Shown: positions 1 to 5,988 of the stretch, in pieces
Numbering within the stretch: position 1 is the first letter of the stretch
Layout of the letters: every line of letters starts with the position of its first letter
Source: Bacteroidota bacterium
Lineage (GTDB): Bacteria; Bacteroidota; Bacteroidia; Bacteroidales; WCHB1-69
Direction: 5' to 3'
Assembly (NCBI GenBank): GCA_023459435.1
Contig: JAEWUL010000182.1
Location: 1-6,080 of the forward strand
Length of the DNA: 6,080 nt
Translations under genes and position numbers: made by a program
Notes under the pieces: generated by a model
Seen by the model: only the letters and a program-made list of their open reading frames with translations
Databases searched by the model: none
Told to the model about the DNA's origin: nothing

Positions 1-271
1 CTGTTATTTTGTTTACCAGGAAGGGAAGAAATCGAAAGGACGCAACAAATACTACCATACTGAAAATGTAGAGAACAGATATATCAAAATGAACCGATTT
101 TTAGAACGTTTTCATGGCGTATCCTCGAGTTATTTACAGAACTACCTTTATTGGTATATGGTAGTAGATCTGATCTTGTATAAGATCGATTCATCATCAG
201 CGATGGTCGAAAGATCTATGGCCGTTCCCAAAGGGAAAGAGATATACAAAAACTGCAAGATGTTTGCATAA
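1..271 (+). CDS. Transposase, C-terminal part (cut by left window edge), tentatively IS1595-like
   Basis: The reading frame is open from base 2 to a TAA stop at 269-271, so this is the last 89 residues of a longer protein; the ATG at 89 is internal and not the start. The readable stretch contains ENRYIKMNRFLERF followed by HGVSSSYLQNYLYWY. This matches the C-terminal signature of DDE-type transposases with the pattern 'F.GVs.kYLqnYL.Wf', which I associate with IS1595-like elements. The N-terminal zinc ribbon and the first catalytic acidic residues would lie to the left, outside the window. No frameshift or internal stop is visible. Neither IS end could be recognised: the left end is not present, so the right inverted repeat cannot be matched. 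It is certain that an open frame runs through here, likely that it is a transposase, and only tentative that the family is IS1595. Confidence 0.72.
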   Translation, partial: CYFVYQEGKKSKGRNKYYHTENVENRYIKMNRFLERFHGVSSSYLQNYLYWYMVVDLILYKIDSSSAMVERSMAVPKGKEIYKNCKMFA

Positions 272-560
272 AATCGAATCAATTTTATTGACAATTTGTT
301 TGAGCCTAATTTTTAAGAAATGGGATTAAAAGTGGTTTGATTTGATCTCACAATGGAGGAATTAAGGGCTGATTTTGTGATTGTAATTTGATTTTGAAGT
401 TGGAAAATAGGGGTTGAATAAAAAAAATTGGAATAAAACTCCCATATTCTTACAAAAGTAGGATACTGTTTTGATGTGAAATAAAGGAAGTTGACAAATC
501 GTTAATATTCATTTATTTACCGACAAAACTTCCCTGCATTTATTAGAATATTTGGTACTG
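272..560. other. AT-rich intergenic stretch, no gene seen
   Basis: The stretch is strongly AT-rich and has no open frame longer than about a dozen codons. It should contain the right end of the insertion sequence whose transposase stops at 271, but no terminal repeat can be assigned without the left end. Two weak patterns are visible. One is a 7-base inverted repeat (GGAAGTT at 486-492 and AACTTCC at 527-533) with a 34-base loop. The other is a minus-strand match to the Bacteroidota -7 box TAnnTTTG (453-460), with no gene downstream. Neither is convincing as a functional site. Confidence 0.6.
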
Positions 561-562
561 AT

Positions 563-599
563 CCTCCGTCGGGTAAGGAGCCCCGCATTAGGGCGGAGG
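563..599. repeat. Stem-loop at left border of the GC-rich island
   Basis: CCTCCG at 563-568 is the exact reverse complement of CGGAGG at 594-599. Inside, CCC (582-584) can pair with GGG (591-593) over a six-base loop. CTCCG (564-568) can alternatively pair with CGGAG at 711-715, so competing folds are possible. No T-run follows on either strand, so it is not a standard intrinsic terminator. Confidence 0.4.
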
Positions 600-720
600 C
601 AAGGTACCCCGCAAGTTGAGCTGCTTAGGGGATGACGGATCGGGCAGAGCGACCGGGGGAAGCTCCTGACCGGCCGTTCAGACCCTTGCAGCGCAACGAG
701 GAGTACAGGCCGGAGACCGA

Positions 721-739
721 CCCCGAGCGAAGCGAGGGG
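721..739. repeat. Compact hairpin at right border of the GC-rich island
   Basis: CCCC (721-724) pairs with GGGG (736-739). Inside, a G-A/G-A tandem mismatch (725-726 with 734-735) sits under a GC/GC step with a GAA triloop. Tandem sheared G-A pairs closing a small loop suggest a stable RNA or single-stranded DNA fold. The neighbouring A-run (752-759) would be a U-run only on the minus strand, where it comes before the hairpin, so the hairpin does not form an intrinsic terminator. Confidence 0.45.
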
Positions 740-761
740 GAATGCCCATTTAAAAAAAACT

Positions 762-1706
762 CTAAAACAAATCTTCGTACCTGCTCTTTGTCTTCTCAGG
801 TATACGGATCACATATCTCTTCCCTTTTACAGGCAACATCTTATCCCGTAACCATGGGTTCATCTCTTTGAGTTCGCGGTATAGAATGTTGTTCGTTCTT
901 GCAAAATCAAATAAGTTATTAATGGTGCTATCCACAGAAACCTCTTTATATGGAATGGGTCGGTAACACTCTGTTACTTTTAAATGAACACCATACTTTT
1001 CAGGATCTTCAAACATCAGTTTATACGAAATGATTCTATTCACATAACGTGAGGTCTCCTGATTCAAAAAAAGATCCCAGTAGTTATTTATAGATTGTTC
1101 GTTGATGTTTCGTTGTAGTCCGGTTTCACCCATATTATAGGCGGCAGCTGCTAATGACCATGTTCCCAGTTTTGATTTTAAGTCTTTTAAAAAAGCACAA
1201 GCAGCACGGGTTGATTTTTCCAGATGGTATCTTTCATCAACATATTCATTGATTTCTAAACCGTAACTTCTTCCAGTTGCAGCCATAAATTGCCAAAAAC
1301 CTGCAGCTTTAGCAGGAGAGACGACGTTTTCCAAACTGCTTTCTGCAACACACAGATATTTTAAATCTTCAGGAAGGCCCTCCTCCTTCAAAATCTTCTC
1401 AATTTCAGGAAAAAAACGGGTAGATCTTTTGAAGGTCTGAATGGTTCTGGAATGTTGATAGCAATGGATGATCAATTCTCTTTCTAGGCCTTCTCTCACA
1501 TAATAGATGTCAATGGGAACAGATTCCCCACAAAAAGTGACGGTTTGTGGAATGGGAGGTGTTGCTAATACATTGTCATAGGCAATGATTTCATCCGTTG
1601 GGGTTTCTACTTTCAGTTCTTTACCATTCTTGCTGATCCCATAAAAAGCAAAACTGAAAACAATAAGGACACTAAAAGTGATCAATCCAATTCTTTTATA
1701 ATTCAT
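762..1706 (-). CDS. Lytic transglycosylase, MltD-like (SLT domain plus LysM-like tail)
   Basis: This 314-residue exported murein hydrolase should cleave the MurNAc-GlcNAc bond in peptidoglycan to give 1,6-anhydro ends. A basic N-terminus and a hydrophobic run (about residues 6-23) form a signal peptide or anchor; there is no lipobox, unlike E. coli MltD, which is a lipoprotein. The SLT (family 1) domain spans roughly 95-235. It contains the catalytic Glu122 in CVAESSLEN, then AAGFWQFMAATGRSYGL (134-150) and AAAAYNMG (186-193), all standard motifs. Residues 250-304 (from IPYKEVSVDSTI to RYVIRIP) look like one degenerate LysM domain for glycan binding. E. coli MltD is longer (about 450 residues, two LysM), so this is a compact relative. 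The ATG at 1706-1704 lies 10 bases after the S9 peptidase stop, so the two are almost surely co-transcribed. It ends with TAG and is the last gene before the GC-rich island. Confidence 0.9.
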   Translation of the reverse strand: MNYKRIGLITFSVLIVFSFAFYGISKNGKELKVETPTDEIIAYDNVLATPPIPQTVTFCGESVPIDIYYVREGLERELIIHCYQHSRTIQTFKRSTRFFPEIEKILKEEGLPEDLKYLCVAESSLENVVSPAKAAGFWQFMAATGRSYGLEINEYVDERYHLEKSTRAACAFLKDLKSKLGTWSLAAAAYNMGETGLQRNINEQSINNYWDLFLNQETSRYVNRIISYKLMFEDPEKYGVHLKVTECYRPIPYKEVSVDSTINNLFDFARTNNILYRELKEMNPWLRDKMLPVKGKRYVIRIPEKTKSRYEDLF

Positions 1707-1713
1707 AATAGAT
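1702..1713 (-). promoter_or_regulatory. Start region of the transglycosylase gene; 12-mer shared with the S9 peptidase start
   Basis: On the minus strand ATCTATTATGAA carries the start codon. The identical 12 bases, in the same register, start the S9 peptidase gene (3853-3842). There is no GGAGG-type site, in keeping with AT-rich, SD-poor initiation in Bacteroidota. The match could be chance given the AT bias. Confidence 0.35.
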
Positions 1714-1716
1714 TCT

Positions 1717-3846
1717 TTATTTAAGATTTTTAATGTGGTAGTTTTCTATCATCTTCCATAAATGAACGCGCTCTTTGCCTCTGACATTGTGTGGATGGTT
1801 GGGATACACAAAATAATCCATGATAATTCCATCTTTTATAGCCTGATTGATCAACTTCAAAGAGTGTTGCCATAAAACAGTATCATCCTGTGCTCCGTGA
1901 AAAACCAAAAGATTTGATTTAATATTTTTTACTTTTGGAAGAATTGCTGTCTCCTTATATCCTATAGGATTCTCTTCAGGGGTATCCATATATCGTTCTC
2001 CGTACATAATTTCATACCAGCTCCAATCAATCACCGGACCACCACAAGTTGCGGTATTAAACTGATCCGGATAACTGGTAATCAGTGACATGATCATAAA
2101 TCCTCCATAGCTCCAGCCATCTAAGCTGATATTTTTGGGATCCACATAAGGGAGCTTTTTCAAATATTCCACACCGCTCATTTGATCTTCCATCTCTAAT
2201 TTGCCCAGTTGTCTGTGAATACACTTTTCAAATGCAGCACCTCTTTTGGATGTTCCTCTGTTATCCAGACTAAAAACAATAAAACCCTTTTGAGCCATAT
2301 ATTGAAGAAAAACGCCACCAGATAAAAAGGTATTGGTTACCATTTGAGAGTGAGGGCCACCATAAACATAAAGGAAAACGGGATATTTTTTAGTTTCATC
2401 AAATTGCGGGGGATACGTAATTCTGCCATAAAGGTGATCCCCATTATTATTTTTAATAGTAACTATATTCGTTTTTCCAAGATTCGCATCTTTGTATGGA
2501 TTTTCTGCAGTTAACAATGTTTTTGTTTTATTTTCTTTAATGTGAATCAGGTTAATCATTCTTGGGGTTTCGAGATTGGTGAAATAATCAATACAAAAAC
2601 TCTTATCATGAGAAAAAATGGGGGTGTGTGTCCCTTCTGCTGTTGCAATCGGTTTGATCTTTTTCGTTTTGATATGGATCGAATAAATGTAGTTCCCTGT
2701 TGGATTAGGATTAGAACTGGAGAAAAAGATATTTTCCTCCTTTGGATCCAAGCCATAAAGTTGATTCACTTGCCAGTTTCCTTTGGTAAGTTGAGTCATT
2801 AATTTCCCGTTCATATCATATAAATAGAGATGGTTCCAGCCATCCCGATCGCTTTGCCAGATAAAAAATGGGAATTTTGTCAGGAAGTAGGGTCTTGTAT
2901 TGGGTTCCACGTACTGATTATTTGTTTCTTCAATGAGTACTTTTATTTTCTTTCCGCTTTTCACATCATACTGAACCAATAAAGCTACATTTTGAGCTCT
3001 ATTCAAATGGGTGATGAACAAAAACTTTTCATCCGGTGTAAAGGTAACATTGGTTAAAAATTCACCATCATTAGGGTCTGTTTGAATATAGTGATATACC
3101 GTTTTACCAGACACAACTGAAGCTTGAACGTCAAAAATACCAACTTTAACCTGATGATTTGCTTGTCCGGCCATTGGATATTTGATCCTATTTTCGATTG
3201 CTATTTGACCTGAAACATCCACGAGTGGATAATCTGTCACCATACTTTCATCCATTCGGTAAAAAGCAATAAAATGACCATTTGGAGAAATATATTGACC
3301 TTCCCCTATTCCCCATTCACTTCTGTGAACTGTTTTCCCAAAAACAATATTTTGACCTGTATCGGGACAAAGCAGGATCGGTTCATAATTATTTTTTTCA
3401 CTTTTTACATAAACGGAGCCCTTTTCTTCCACCACATAAAGTTTATGTTTTAAAGAGTGATCAATCCTGTTATCCGGAACCTGAGTACCTGTTAATACAC
3501 CTGCAAAAGAAGTAGAAATAATCTCATTTCCGGATGGGAAATAGATTTGATCTTTATCTATCCACTGGTAAAAGGGGATCTTTTTAAAAGGGCTTCCACT
3601 CACTCGATTATTGATATTCTGAAGAGAAATCAGCTCTTTTATTTTTCCGGAAACAGCATCCACACATAAAATAGTATCATTTTTTACGTATGTATATTGA
3701 TTGGTTTGGGGTCTCCAGGAAAGATTTTGAAGATCATCCATTCTATATTTACCGGTAAAAACGCCCTCTAAATCGATATTTTGAGTATAAATACTGGAAA
3801 GTAAAAACCCAAAAATGAACCAAAATAATAAAAATCCCTTTTTCAT
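1717..3846 (-). CDS. S9 family exopeptidase, DPP IV-like (beta-propeller plus alpha/beta hydrolase)
   Basis: The predicted 709-residue secreted serine peptidase should release di- or tripeptides from the N-terminus of peptides, typically after proline. The frame opens at 3915, but I place the start at the ATG at 3846: it gives MKKGFLLFWFIFGFLL, a clean signal peptide, whereas the 23 extra residues have no such character. A beta-propeller (DPPIV_N type) fills about residues 30-455 and includes HRSEWGIGEGQYISPNGH and FYRMDESMVTDYPLVD, typical of Bacteroidota S9B enzymes. The C-terminal hydrolase domain (about 460-709) has the nucleophile Ser579 in DGWSYGGF, the Asp pair 654-655 in HGAQDDTV and the likely catalytic His686 in YPNHPHNV. 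The triad is therefore complete. The double-Glu motif that binds the substrate amino end in classical DPP IV is not plain, so DPP IV and prolyl tripeptidyl peptidase remain alternatives. An 81-base gap follows mutY, and the transglycosylase gene begins 10 bases after this stop. Confidence 0.9.
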   Translation of the reverse strand: MKKGFLLFWFIFGFLLSSIYTQNIDLEGVFTGKYRMDDLQNLSWRPQTNQYTYVKNDTILCVDAVSGKIKELISLQNINNRVSGSPFKKIPFYQWIDKDQIYFPSGNEIISTSFAGVLTGTQVPDNRIDHSLKHKLYVVEEKGSVYVKSEKNNYEPILLCPDTGQNIVFGKTVHRSEWGIGEGQYISPNGHFIAFYRMDESMVTDYPLVDVSGQIAIENRIKYPMAGQANHQVKVGIFDVQASVVSGKTVYHYIQTDPNDGEFLTNVTFTPDEKFLFITHLNRAQNVALLVQYDVKSGKKIKVLIEETNNQYVEPNTRPYFLTKFPFFIWQSDRDGWNHLYLYDMNGKLMTQLTKGNWQVNQLYGLDPKEENIFFSSSNPNPTGNYIYSIHIKTKKIKPIATAEGTHTPIFSHDKSFCIDYFTNLETPRMINLIHIKENKTKTLLTAENPYKDANLGKTNIVTIKNNNGDHLYGRITYPPQFDETKKYPVFLYVYGGPHSQMVTNTFLSGGVFLQYMAQKGFIVFSLDNRGTSKRGAAFEKCIHRQLGKLEMEDQMSGVEYLKKLPYVDPKNISLDGWSYGGFMIMSLITSYPDQFNTATCGGPVIDWSWYEIMYGERYMDTPEENPIGYKETAILPKVKNIKSNLLVFHGAQDDTVLWQHSLKLINQAIKDGIIMDYFVYPNHPHNVRGKERVHLWKMIENYHIKNLK

Positions 3847-3853
3847 AATAGAT
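3842..3853 (-). promoter_or_regulatory. Start region deciding the S9 peptidase start; 12-mer shared with the transglycosylase start
   Basis: ATCTATTATGAA on the minus strand spans the ATG at 3846-3844 and is identical to the start region of the downstream transglycosylase gene. Together with the signal peptide that begins at this ATG, it favours this start over the one at 3915, which would leave only 12 bases to the mutY stop. Confidence 0.45.
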
Positions 3854-3927
3854 AAAATATAGTTGCGAAAATAATGAAAATAATTAGCACATTCATAAAT
3901 CCGTAAAATTGCCAATATAAAAAATGA

Positions 3928-4977
3928 TTATTTTTCTATGATTGATTGAATAAAATTGGCAATCACGATTGGAAATCCTAAAGAGGAAAGTTGTTCCTTT
4001 GTAACCCAATGTTGATGGGGTTTTGGTAAATAATGGAACTCTTTAACCTGATAAAAACTGATCCATAATTGCTGATGAGTCAGTTTATGTTTGTATGAGT
4101 TCAGCAATTCCAGTTGAGAGATTGAGGGTATGTTATACGTTTGAATATCTTGAATTTGCAATTCAGTATTGGGTTCAAATGTTTCGATCAAAGGAAATTG
4201 ATAAAGATTTTGCCAAATATCCTTTTGGGTGCGTTGTTCAATTAATAATTGATCATTTTGAGCAAAAATCAGATAATGGAGATATCTGTTTTTCACATTC
4301 ACTCTATTTTGTTTTTGGGGCAACAGATCAACCATATTATGTTTGAATGCAAAACAGTTCATTTCAAAAGGACACTCCGTACATAATGGTACTTTTGGGG
4401 TACAGTGTATCGCTCCAAATTCCATCAACGCTTGAGTAAAATCTGAGGGATTGACGTTTTGTATCATCTTGGTTCCCCTGTTTTGAATCTCCTGTTTTGT
4501 TTTAGGCAAGTTGATATCTTCAAGAATACCAAAAACACGACTGATTACACGGAACACATTTCCATCTGCAGCGAAATAAGGTTTTCCGAACGCAATAGAA
4601 GCAATAGCTGCGGCTGTATAAGGGCCTATCCCTTTTAACCCAATAATATCTTCATAATTCTCGGGAAAAGAACCATTAAATTTTTCAAGAATCTGTTGAG
4701 CAGCTGTTTGTAAATTCCGGGCTCTGGAATAGTAGCCCAACCCTTGCCAAACACGCATTACTTCCTGATTGGGAGCATTAGCCAGTGTTTCAATATTCGG
4801 AAACTCCGATATAAATCTGAGATAATAGTTCCATCCTTGCTGAACCCTGGTTTGTTGCAGAATGATTTCAGAGATCCAAATTTTATAAGGATCGGATTCC
4901 CCACGCCACGGTAAATCTCTTTTATGATCATGATACCATAAAAGGAGGTTCTCTGTAAAAGTAGCGTATGATTTCAA
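3928..4977 (-). CDS. mutY: A/G-specific adenine DNA glycosylase MutY
   Basis: This 349-residue cytoplasmic base-excision repair enzyme removes adenine paired with 8-oxoguanine. The N-terminal HhH-GPD domain has the catalytic Glu37 in ISEIILQQTRV, GLGYYSRARNL (79-89), the helix-hairpin-helix LKGIGPYTAAAI (114-125) and the catalytic Asp138 in AADGNVFRV. Four cysteines at 192, 199, 202 and 208 have the C-x6-C-x2-C-x5-C spacing of the [4Fe-4S] cluster, at the same numbers as in E. coli MutY as I recall them. The residue equivalent to E. coli Lys142 is Phe142; that lysine is not essential for catalysis. The C-terminal part (about 225-349) is the NUDIX-like 8-oxoG recognition domain, with KLTH (298-301) where other MutY proteins have FSH. 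The start is TTG at 4977-4975, directly after the stop of the OmpA-family gene and in the same frame. No ATG occurs in the stretch that must encode the N-terminus, so TTG is the only reasonable start. Confidence 0.96.
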   Translation of the reverse strand: MKSYATFTENLLLWYHDHKRDLPWRGESDPYKIWISEIILQQTRVQQGWNYYLRFISEFPNIETLANAPNQEVMRVWQGLGYYSRARNLQTAAQQILEKFNGSFPENYEDIIGLKGIGPYTAAAIASIAFGKPYFAADGNVFRVISRVFGILEDINLPKTKQEIQNRGTKMIQNVNPSDFTQALMEFGAIHCTPKVPLCTECPFEMNCFAFKHNMVDLLPQKQNRVNVKNRYLHYLIFAQNDQLLIEQRTQKDIWQNLYQFPLIETFEPNTELQIQDIQTYNIPSISQLELLNSYKHKLTHQQLWISFYQVKEFHYLPKPHQHWVTKEQLSSLGFPIVIANFIQSIIEK

Positions 4978-4980
4978 TTA
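4975..4980 (-). promoter_or_regulatory. Stop-start junction TAA-TTG between the OmpA-family gene and mutY
   Basis: On the minus strand TAA (4980-4978) is followed at once by TTG (4977-4975). The genes share one frame with no spacer. The last 20 bases before the stop contain no purine-rich Shine-Dalgarno sequence. MutY translation therefore probably depends on ribosomes finishing the upstream gene and restarting at the next codon, which should give low MutY levels. Readthrough of the TAA would give an OmpA-MutY fusion. Confidence 0.6.
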
Positions 4981-5922
4981 GTTGGATTCTATGATCTTAA
5001 ACAGTTCATCCAATTTTGGAGTAAGGATAATTTCAGTACGACGATTCTTGGCTCTTGCTTCAGGTGTATCAGCAGGATCAATTGGGAAAAACTCCCCTCT
5101 TCCGGCAGCAGATACTCTTAAAGGGTTTATTTTTGAATCTTTAAGAAGTACTTTAACGACAGCCGTGGCCCTCATGACGCTAAGATCCCAGTTATCCTTT
5201 ACCTGACCACTCCCTTTGAATGGAACATTATCGGTATGACCTTCAATCAAAACATTGATGTCGTTATCTTGTTCCAAAACTTTAATTAACTCCTTAAGTG
5301 CTAGAATTCCATCGGTTCCCACTACCCAGCTTCCGGATGCAAACAATAATTTTTCATCCATGGAGACATACACTTTTCCATTCTTTTCGTAAACATTTAA
5401 CCCTTTATCAACATAACCTTTCAGTGCATTCATCACTTTATCCTTTAAAGCTCTCACTTCGTTATCCTTTTGTTTTAGAATCTCTTGTAGTTCTGCTAAA
5501 CGAGCCTCTTTATCTTTCAATTGAGTTTCTCTGAGAGTAAGTTCTGTTCTGATACTATCTAAGCCCATCATTAATTTTTTCACCTCCTCGTTATTGGTCA
5601 TATTCAAATCTGTAAAATTATGAAGAAGATCATCATAGTCTTTTTTCAGTTTTGTCAAATTTCTTTCTGACTGGTTTAATCTTCTGGACAAAGTCATCGT
5701 ATCAGATCTGAGTTGTTCAATAGCTTTTGACAACTGCTGGACTTCTTTTTCCAGTTCTCTGCTTTTATTGTCAAAATCAATTTTTTCAGAAGTCATATTT
5801 TCTAAATCTTTTGTACATGTTTTGTATCGACTTTCAAGTTCCACATACTTTGACTTAGTCACACAACTTGAAAAGACAAAAACGGTCATACAAGCCAGTA
5901 AAAGTAGATTTAATTTTTTCAT
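4978..5922 (-). CDS. OmpA-family peptidoglycan-binding lipoprotein with long coiled coil
   Basis: This 314-residue envelope protein should link the outer membrane to peptidoglycan. The N-terminus MKKLNLLLLACMTVFVFSSC is a lipoprotein signal with lipobox FSSC, so Cys20 would be lipidated. The next residues, VTKSKY, lack the acidic lipoprotein export signal of surface lipoproteins in this phylum, which suggests it faces the periplasm. Residues about 25-165 are charged and heptad-like and should form a long coiled-coil spacer. The C-terminal OmpA domain (about 185-302) has LFASGSW, EGHTDNVP, NWDLSVMRA, AAGRGE and KNRRTEI. Asp231 and Arg251 correspond to the two residues that bind diaminopimelate in E. 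coli OmpA. There is no beta-barrel, so it is not classical OmpA; it resembles Pal or MotB-type anchors. The start has a clean signal peptide at its ATG. A 66-base gap separates it from the gene before it, and mutY follows with no gap. Confidence 0.92.
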   Translation of the reverse strand: MKKLNLLLLACMTVFVFSSCVTKSKYVELESRYKTCTKDLENMTSEKIDFDNKSRELEKEVQQLSKAIEQLRSDTMTLSRRLNQSERNLTKLKKDYDDLLHNFTDLNMTNNEEVKKLMMGLDSIRTELTLRETQLKDKEARLAELQEILKQKDNEVRALKDKVMNALKGYVDKGLNVYEKNGKVYVSMDEKLLFASGSWVVGTDGILALKELIKVLEQDNDINVLIEGHTDNVPFKGSGQVKDNWDLSVMRATAVVKVLLKDSKINPLRVSAAGRGEFFPIDPADTPEARAKNRRTEIILTPKLDELFKIIESN

Positions 5923-5988
5923 ATATTACTTATTATTAATGGTTTAAAAATTCATTTTGAACATGGTATCCTATAACGTAAAAAGAAT

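Larger units (their letters stand above)
561..745. other. GC-rich structured island; candidate dispersed repeat or non-coding RNA
   Basis: By hand count 120 of the 180 bases at 561-740 are G or C, while both flanks are AT-rich, and the borders are sharp. The island holds several short stems: CCTCCG (563-568) with CGGAGG (594-599), CCCC (607-610) with GGGG (628-631), TTGC (686-689) with GCAA (692-695), and a compact hairpin at 721-739. GACCGG occurs twice (651-656, 668-673) with a near copy GACCGA at 715-720. It lies 16 bases beyond the stop of the transglycosylase gene, on the side of the IS remnant. An open frame crosses part of it, but the arginine- and proline-rich product looks like translated repeat and runs into the antisense of a clear gene. 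It does not match tRNA, RNase P, SRP RNA, tmRNA or group II intron domain V as I know them. What I see is composition and pairing; that it is a mobile repeat or an RNA is inference. Confidence 0.5.

Noticed and set aside
172..187. Hairpin GATCTT-GTAT-AAGATC
   Set aside because: It lies within the transposase coding sequence and is explained by the codons for DLILYKID; no regulatory context.
453..460. Minus-strand TACTTTTG matching the Bacteroidota -7 promoter box TAnnTTTG
   Set aside because: No good TTTG box at the expected distance upstream and no minus-strand gene follows; it would read antisense into the transposase.
486..533. Inverted repeat GGAAGTT / AACTTCC
   Set aside because: Only seven pairs with a 34-base AT-rich loop; expected by chance in this composition and not tied to any gene.
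752..759. Run of eight A (T-run on the minus strand) just after the transglycosylase stop, as an intrinsic terminator
   Set aside because: The only stem that can form before it is weak and AT-rich (AAGACAAA with TTTGTTTT, including a G-T pair) around a 15-base loop inside the coding end; not a credible terminator.
632..871. Plus-strand open frame of 79 codons across the GC-rich island
   Set aside because: Its second half is antisense to the transglycosylase 3' end and its first half has the Arg/Pro/Glu-rich look of translated GC-rich repeat; no domain or initiation signal supports it.
2556..2756. Minus-strand 66-codon open frame inside the S9 peptidase gene
   Set aside because: It is an out-of-frame shadow within the propeller-coding region, with a low-complexity basic product and no own start signal.
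2542..2802. Plus-strand open frame antisense to the S9 peptidase
   Set aside because: It lies wholly inside a well-supported gene on the other strand and its product has no recognisable features; the same holds for the plus-strand frames at 3282-3515, 4095-4346, 4982-5206 and 5298-5534.
3847..3927. Possible promoter (TATATTTT) for the S9 peptidase in the 81-base gap after mutY
   Set aside because: The box misses the final G, has no clear -33 partner and would start transcription almost at the start codon; not enough to call.
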